Source: JAUSKF01 sp964355005 (GTDB lineage Bacteria > Patescibacteriota > Minisyncoccia > UBA6257 > WO2-44-18). From it: 8,888 bases of DNA. Below the pieces are notes generated by a model that worked only from the letters and a program-made list of their open reading frames with translations, was not told where the DNA came from and searched no databases. Each line of letters starts with the position of its first letter. Within the stretch, counting starts at the first letter, position 1. The position numbers and the translations under genes are program-made. This document shows positions 6,233-8,888 of the stretch, in pieces. The stretch spans positions 1 to 8,888 of the forward strand of contig CAYHBX010000036.1 in the NCBI GenBank assembly GCA_964355005.1, written 5' to 3'.

Positions 6233-7102
6233 TACAGCAGCCCGTAACTTTGCCGATCGGGAACGGGGGTTGTCTCGAATTTCTTCTGGCGTGGCTTCAA
6301 TCGGTTTTTTTGTAATAATTTTCAATTTTTCTTCTTTCGCGTAATCACGAAAATAATTTTTTACCAGTTTGTCTTCTAAAGAATGAAAAGAGATTATCGC
6401 TACCCGGCCACCCGGCTTCAAAATCTTTAAAAGATCTTTCAGAACTTTTTCTAAATTTCCCAATTCGTTATTAGCGTAAATCCGGAGCGCCTGGAAAGTT
6501 CTGGTTGCCGGATGAATCCTACCGTGCTCGTAATTTCCCGGCACCGCCGCCTTTACCGCTTCCGCCAGATCAAAAGTGGTTTCAATCCCCTTTCGGCGGA
6601 TGGTTTCCTTGATCACTCTGGCGATCCTTCCGGAAAGTTTCTCTCCGCCAAGATTTCGGATAATTTCTGCCAGCTCGTCCTCGCGTAATTCTTTCAGCAA
6701 AGTGCGGACCGGTTTTTGATTCAGGTCATAGATCATAAATAACGGTTCGTTGATCTGAAAGCTAAATCCTTTCCCTCCGCCCAGCTGTTCGGAAGAAAAT
6801 CCCAGGTCAAGCAATAAGCCGTCGGCCTTCCCTAAATTTCTTTCTTTAAGAATCCGAGCAAGATCGGCGTAATTATCCCCTGTTTTTTCCCAATCAATGG
6901 AAAGTAATTTCCCGTCAATAATCCTTTCCCGGATCGCCCGGCTGTGCCCGCCGGCGCCAAAGGTTCCATCAATAAAAAATTCTCCCGGCTTCGGATCCAT
7001 TACCCGTAGCACTTCATTTAAAAGAACCGGAACGTGACTGGCGACCGACGACTTATGACTGACGACCGCAGAATTTGTCGTTAGTTGTTTGTCGTTAGTC
7101 AT
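6218..7102 (-). CDS. rsmH: 16S rRNA (cytosine1402-N4)-methyltransferase RsmH (MraW)
   Basis: SAM-dependent methylation of C1402 in the 16S rRNA decoding centre. Motifs: HVPVLLNEV (23-31), the SAM loop GTFGAGGHS (46-54), LSID (67-70), DGLLLDLGFSSEQLGG (94-109), KGFSFQINEPL (111-121), HPATRTFQALRIYANNELG (197-215), ISFHSLED (237-244) and NPRSRSAKLRAA (278-289). The length of 294 is normal, but the family usually begins just before HVPVLL. The extra N-terminal 21 residues, rich in Thr, Asn, Ser and Val, are encoded by a heptamer repeat array, and no other start codon is available. The normally conserved LDMRxD reads LFMIYD (121-126). The start lies three bases after the mraZ stop. The last residues MTND and the TGA stop come from another copy of the same repeat. 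Confidence 0.95.
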   Translation of the reverse strand: MTNDKQLTTNSAVVSHKSSVASHVPVLLNEVLRVMDPKPGEFFIDGTFGAGGHSRAIRERIIDGKLLSIDWEKTGDNYADLARILKERNLGKADGLLLDLGFSSEQLGGGKGFSFQINEPLFMIYDLNQKPVRTLLKELREDELAEIIRNLGGEKLSGRIARVIKETIRRKGIETTFDLAEAVKAAVPGNYEHGRIHPATRTFQALRIYANNELGNLEKVLKDLLKILKPGGRVAIISFHSLEDKLVKNYFRDYAKEEKLKIITKKPIEATPEEIRDNPRSRSAKLRAAVMTND

Positions 7103-7109
7103 TTGTTAG
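7033..7109 (-). repeat. Heptamer array across the mraZ-rsmH junction
   Basis: On the minus strand 11 consecutive 7-nt units run from the mraZ stop (CTAACAA) through ATGACTA, ACGACAA, ACAACTA and ACGACAA, then ATTCTGC, and then the variant units GGTCGTC, AGTCATA, AGTCGTC, GGTCGCC and AGTCACG. They carry the rsmH start codon and its first 23 codons. Bases 7074-7102 match 6190-6218 in the same orientation at 27 of 29 positions. Confidence 0.8.
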
Positions 7110-7537
7110 ATCCCCAGCTCTCCCAACTTTTCGGCTATATCGTCGGAAGAGGCCTCAGTTTTGGATTTGTAGGACTGCCAGCTGGCGGCGTCCCAAATTT
7201 CGATTCGGTTATAGACTCCGGCAAATACCGCTTGTTTCTTTAGTCCGGCATATTGCCGCAACGGTTCCGGAATTAAAATTCTCCCCTGGGCATCAAATTC
7301 CGCCTCCGCCGCTCCGGAAAGCATCAGCCGGGCGAATGCCCGCGAATTGGCATTAGTCATCGGCAAAGCCAGAATTTTTTGCGCCAATATTTCCCAATCA
7401 TTTTTATTAAAAACAAAAAGTGAATGATCCAATCCCCTGGTAATGATCGCGCCATCGGAAATTTTCTGCCGAAATTTAACCGGCAGCGCTACCCTGCCTT
7501 TTACATCCAAACTATGTGTGTATTCTCCGATGAACAT
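7106..7537 (-). CDS. mraZ: Transcriptional regulator MraZ
   Basis: MraZ is a ring-forming DNA-binding protein of the SpoVT/AbrB superfamily that represses the dcw operon, including its own gene. The 143 residues contain two tandem half-domains with the signature DxxGR: DVKGRVALPVKFR (11-23) and DAQGRILIPEPLR (82-94). The start MFIGEYTHSLD is the classical MraZ N-terminus, fixing the ATG although no Shine-Dalgarno precedes it. It is first gene of the operon mraZ-rsmH-ftsL-ftsI-murF. Upstream (7592-7616) three TGGNN repeats spaced ten bases apart match the known type of MraZ operator, so autoregulation is likely. Confidence 0.96.
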   Translation of the reverse strand: MFIGEYTHSLDVKGRVALPVKFRQKISDGAIITRGLDHSLFVFNKNDWEILAQKILALPMTNANSRAFARLMLSGAAEAEFDAQGRILIPEPLRQYAGLKKQAVFAGVYNRIEIWDAASWQSYKSKTEASSDDIAEKLGELGI

Positions 7538-7568
7538 GTGAGAAATTTATTTCGAGTTTGTGAGGAGG

Positions 7569-7672
7569 TTATCCCCAGATTCGGTGGTTATCCCCACCTT
7601 TATCCACTTTTCACCACCGTAATCTCAATATAGCTTAATACTCAATAATAAAAAACCCACTTGTGTGGATAA
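7569..7672. promoter_or_regulatory. Cluster of DnaA-box-like nonamers
   Basis: Compared with TTATCCACA: TTATCCCCA (7569-7577 and 7588-7596) and TTATCCACT (7600-7608) each differ at one position. A perfect copy lies on the opposite strand at 7664-7672. An A/T-rich stretch (about 7621-7655) lies between. Three of the boxes coincide with the MraZ repeats and the perfect one lies inside a terminator, so the resemblance may be incidental. Confidence 0.3.
7573..7616 (-). promoter_or_regulatory. Probable MraZ operator: TGGNN direct repeats with 10-bp period
   Basis: On the minus strand TGGTG (7612-7616), TGGAT (7602-7606) and TGGGG (7592-7596) are each separated by 5 bases, inside decamers AAAGTGGATA and AAGGTGGGGA. 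A further TGGGG lies at 7573-7577, offset by one base. The 11-mer TGGGGATAACC occurs twice. MraZ is known to bind TGGGN repeats with 5-nt spacers before mraZ. A possible -10, TATATT (7627-7632), lies upstream, but no good -35 is seen. Confidence 0.75.
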
Positions 7673-7677
7673 GTGGG
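7647..7677 (-). terminator. Rho-independent terminator of the 7693-7998 gene
   Basis: On the minus strand, CCCACTT (7671-7677) pairs with AAGTGGG (7656-7662) around an 8-nt loop, followed by TTTTTT and further A/T. It starts 16 bases after the stop of the minus-strand gene and insulates it from the mraZ promoter. Confidence 0.88.
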
Positions 7678-7692
7678 CGCAAATGACAATTA

Positions 7693-7998
7693 TCAATTTT
7701 TCAGCAGAATTTCCATCTCTTTGTTAATCTCTGCGGCGATCCGACCACGGAAGAATTTCAGCATTACCGGCAGATCAGCCTTAATTCTAACCGATCCGGG
7801 AGGAAACTCTAGCTTCCCGATCAAACTAAAACTCATAACCTTCCCCTTCAGCACACACGAACCATCAACTTGCCAAACCGCCTCAAAAAATTTCAGATCA
7901 TTCTTATGCTTTTCAGCTTTCTCCGCGAGCATTTTCTTGACTCTCGTTTTCACCTCGTCATCGCTTAACTGGTGCGAAAATGAAAGATCGATATCCAT
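7693..7998 (-). CDS. Polyhydroxyalkanoic-acid-system (PHA_gran_rgn) family protein
   Basis: 101 residues resembling the small PHA granule-region family, about 90-110 aa. The pattern runs from a first strand (MDIDLSFSHQL) through a charged helix (12-33), W42 with Asp45 and the strand segment VLKGKVMSF, to the SVRIKADLPVML block (69-80) and a final helix (84-98) with GRIAAEINKEMEILL. The biochemical role is unknown; the name comes from PHA operons, and homologues occur in bacteria without PHA, so no PHA role is claimed. Start: the ATG at 8055 would add 19 hydrophobic residues outside the family, whereas the ATG at 7998 has AGGA (8008-8011) nine bases upstream and lies downstream of the predicted promoter. 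It has its own promoter and terminator. Confidence 0.72.
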   Translation of the reverse strand: MDIDLSFSHQLSDDEVKTRVKKMLAEKAEKHKNDLKFFEAVWQVDGSCVLKGKVMSFSLIGKLEFPPGSVRIKADLPVMLKFFRGRIAAEINKEMEILLKN

Positions 7999-8026
7999 GA
8001 ATTCGATTCCTAAAATCACTGCGCCA

Positions 8027-8055
8027 ATAATACAAAACCGGGCAGCAATAAGCAA
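8027..8055 (-). promoter_or_regulatory. Predicted promoter of the 7693-7998 gene
   Basis: On the minus strand, TTGCTT (8050-8055) and TATTAT (8027-8032) are 17 bases apart. Transcription would start near 8020, ahead of the AGGA ribosome site and the ATG at 7998. This supports the shorter start. Confidence 0.45.
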
Positions 8056-8063
8056 ATCGCTTG

Positions 8064-8092
8064 TTGCGATAATATTAAAAAAATATTATAAA
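8064..8092 (+). promoter_or_regulatory. Predicted promoter of tRNA-Val with an A/T-rich dyad
   Basis: TTGCGA (8064-8069), 17 bases, TATAAA (8087-8092); a register three bases upstream (TTGTTG and TATTAT) is equally spaced. Either would start transcription within about 0-5 bases of the tRNA. ATAATATT (8069-8076) and AATATTAT (8082-8089) form a perfect dyad, and ATCGC/GCGAT (8056-8060, 8066-8070) a second one. Confidence 0.5.
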
Positions 8093-8099
8093 GAAGTGC

Positions 8100-8171
8100 G
8101 CGCCCTTAGCTCAGTGGTAGAGCGTTCCATTCACATTGGAAAGGCCGCTGGTCCGATCCCAGCAGGGCGCA
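8100..8171 (+). tRNA. tRNA-Val (anticodon CAC)
   Basis: A complete cloverleaf. Acceptor GCGCCCT (8100-8106) pairs with AGGGCGC (8164-8170), discriminator A8171. D stem GCTC/GAGC (8109-8112, 8120-8123). Anticodon stem TTCCA/TGGAA (8125-8129, 8137-8141) with loop TTCACAT, anticodon CAC at 8132-8134, reading GUG. T stem GCTGG/CCAGC (8147-8151, 8159-8163). No CCA is encoded. The T loop reads TCCGATC, so position 55 is C instead of the almost universal U. A35, C36 and A73 agree with valine identity. Confidence 0.96.
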
Positions 8172-8179
8172 CATTGCTT

Positions 8180-8304
8180 AAATAGTTCTCTCGCATCACC
8201 AGAGCTCTTTTTGGCCAGCGCCAAAAAGGCTCTTTGCTCTCGACAATTTATTCCCGAAGAAACCAGCTAAATTGTCTCCGAGATATGCTGCTCAAAAACT
8301 ATTT
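8180..8304. other. Foldable segment downstream of tRNA-Val (possible three-way junction)
   Basis: Outer pairing AAATAGTT (8180-8187) with AACTATTT (8297-8304), then GCAT/ATGC (8193-8196, 8285-8288), encloses two hairpins. One is CTTTTTGGC/GCCAAAAAG (8207-8215, 8220-8228), extended across a bulge by GAGC/GCTC. The other is GACAATTTA/TAAATTGTC (8242-8250, 8268-8276). No ORF of note and no known RNA family was recognised. It could be a small RNA, the 3' tail of the tRNA transcript, or an element remnant. Confidence 0.45.
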
Positions 8305-8338
8305 TCGCGGTTGACAAAAAACATTGTACGCAACAGAT

Positions 8339-8355
8339 ATCCCAGCGGGGCGCAC
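8339..8355 (+). repeat. Partial copy of the tRNA-Val 3' end
   Basis: Bases 8339-8355 match tRNA positions 8156-8172 at 16 of 17 sites in direct orientation (A8164 becomes G). The copy covers the end of the T loop, the 3' T stem, the acceptor strand and the following C. No cloverleaf can be built upstream of it. It looks like a tRNA-type attachment-site remnant or a decayed partial duplication; 166 bases separate the two copies. Confidence 0.6.
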
Positions 8356-8360
8356 TTAAC

Positions 8361-8399
8361 AAAAATCCCCCGCCATAATTTACAAACATTGGCGAGGGA
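8361..8399 (-). terminator. Rho-independent terminator of the zinc-ribbon gene
   Basis: On the minus strand TCCCTCGCCA (8390-8399) pairs with TGGCGGGGGA (8366-8375), one mismatch, 14-nt loop, followed by TTTTT (8361-8365). It lies 17 bases after the stop of the gene at 8417. On the plus strand no T-run follows, so it does not serve the tRNA. Confidence 0.8.
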
Positions 8400-8416
8400 C
8401 GGGATATGCGACGCTG

Positions 8417-8755
8417 TTAACTTCTGTTCCGGACGGATGCCAGAAATTTTTCCATCTTTCTTCTGACCTTTCTTGTGGCATTTTTCACCAACCGTTCACG
8501 CTCCCGGTTTCGAGATTGTTCCGAAACACTGACCCGCCGCGCTTGGCACAAAGCGCAGGTATCTGCGGGATTGGTTCGCCGGAGGATCGTAGGACAATGC
8601 GCACATCTACGTCCGGCAGGATATAGAGGCGCTAACCCAAACTCCTTGTCATTCCTCATCAGAAAAGCCCGATCAAGATTACAATGAGGATTGCGAAGCT
8701 GACTCGTCCACCTCTGCTTCAGTACAACACCTTCTCCCGGACAACGGAAACTCAT
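8417..8755 (-). CDS. Small zinc-ribbon protein, 112 aa, function unknown
   Basis: The family is not recognised. The centre holds CAHC at 51-54 and CALC at 67-70, a CxxC-x12-CxxC pattern typical of a zinc ribbon, with two further cysteines at 5 and 25. The C-terminal third (72-112) is strongly basic, Arg/Lys-rich and probably helical, suggesting contact with nucleic acid; this is inference. The ATG at 8755 has AAGGAGG a few bases upstream, the best Shine-Dalgarno in the window. An in-frame ATG at 8809 would add 18 residues containing that site as codons, so it is not preferred. The gene has its own terminator at 8361-8399 and lies next to the tRNA-end repeat, a context compatible with a mobile-element remnant but not proof of one. 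Confidence 0.7.
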   Translation of the reverse strand: MSFRCPGEGVVLKQRWTSQLRNPHCNLDRAFLMRNDKEFGLAPLYPAGRRCAHCPTILRRTNPADTCALCQARRVSVSEQSRNRERERLVKNATRKVRRKMEKFLASVRNRS

Positions 8756-8838
8756 GCCGCCTCCTTTTTCTTTTGAACCACCGACAGCATACACCGGAAC
8801 TGCCGGCATGTCAAATCATATCCTTGAATTCCAATCCC

Positions 8839-8859
8839 GTCCTTTGTCATTCCGGCCTT
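8839..8859. repeat. REP/dRS3-like hairpin ATTCCGGC-N5-GCCGGAAT
   Basis: A perfect 8-bp inverted repeat (8839-8846 with 8852-8859) lies around CTTGA. The form ATTCC...GGAAT followed by CCAG is a common type of dispersed intergenic repeat in bacteria. A second pair, ATCCAG (8858-8863) and CTGGAT (8883-8888), begins at its edge and reaches the window end, so the element may be cut off. Confidence 0.6.
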
Positions 8860-8888
8860 GAGCCGGAATCCAGTGTATGATTCTGGAT

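Noticed and set aside
8311..8339. TTGACA at 8311-8316 as a promoter
   Set aside because: A perfect -35, but no acceptable -10 lies 16-18 bases downstream and no plus-strand gene follows.
8475..8687. 70-aa plus-strand ORF
   Set aside because: Antisense to the zinc-ribbon gene, without ribosome site or recognisable motifs.

Overview
The window reads as a bacterial chromosome segment. It most resembles the Patescibacteria (Candidate Phyla Radiation), but that placement is inference. The reasons are a shortened division and cell-wall (dcw) cluster with a cut-down MurF, an Obg GTPase with no C-terminal extension, short genes with few strong Shine-Dalgarno sites, a tRNA without an encoded CCA, and heptamer-patterned gene junctions. 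The standard genetic code fits, since TGA is used as a stop for rsmH. I see no transposase, integrase, CRISPR array or rRNA.

Layout: 1-400 holds a 23-bp dyad, an unrecognised 86-aa gene on the plus strand and a bidirectional terminator. 403-663 is an unrecognised cysteine-containing protein on the minus strand. 707-2186 is a plus-strand pair, a DUF456 membrane protein followed by obgE. 2187-2383 is a structured spacer ending in a strong terminator shared with a minus-strand RRM RNA-binding protein (2384-2662). 2663-2975 carries no gene, only the RRM leader and promoter plus hairpins and a repeated word. 2976-7537 is one minus-strand operon in the order mraZ, rsmH, ftsL, ftsI, murF. Upstream of mraZ are three decamer repeats that look like a MraZ operator. 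A PHA-granule-region family protein (7693-7998, minus) follows with its own terminator, then a plus-strand tRNA-Val(CAC), a highly structured stretch flanked by a partial copy of the tRNA 3' end, a minus-strand zinc-ribbon protein (8417-8755), and an intergenic hairpin repeat at the right edge.

How the genes work together: MraZ probably autoregulates the dcw operon. RsmH methylates 16S rRNA. The FtsL-like protein and FtsI belong to the septal peptidoglycan machinery, and MurF adds D-Ala-D-Ala to the wall precursor. ObgE couples ribosome maturation to growth. murE and mraY, usually next to murF, are absent here.

The most unusual signal is a set of degenerate 7-nt repeat arrays at gene junctions: before obgE, across mraZ-rsmH, and across rsmH-ftsL. 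They supply the start codon and first ~23 codons of rsmH, and its last codons and stop. Two arrays share a 29-nt direct repeat (27/29 identical). Second is a 17-nt near-copy of the tRNA-Val 3' end lying 166 nt downstream of the tRNA, enclosing a foldable segment, as expected for an attachment-site footprint or a decayed duplication.
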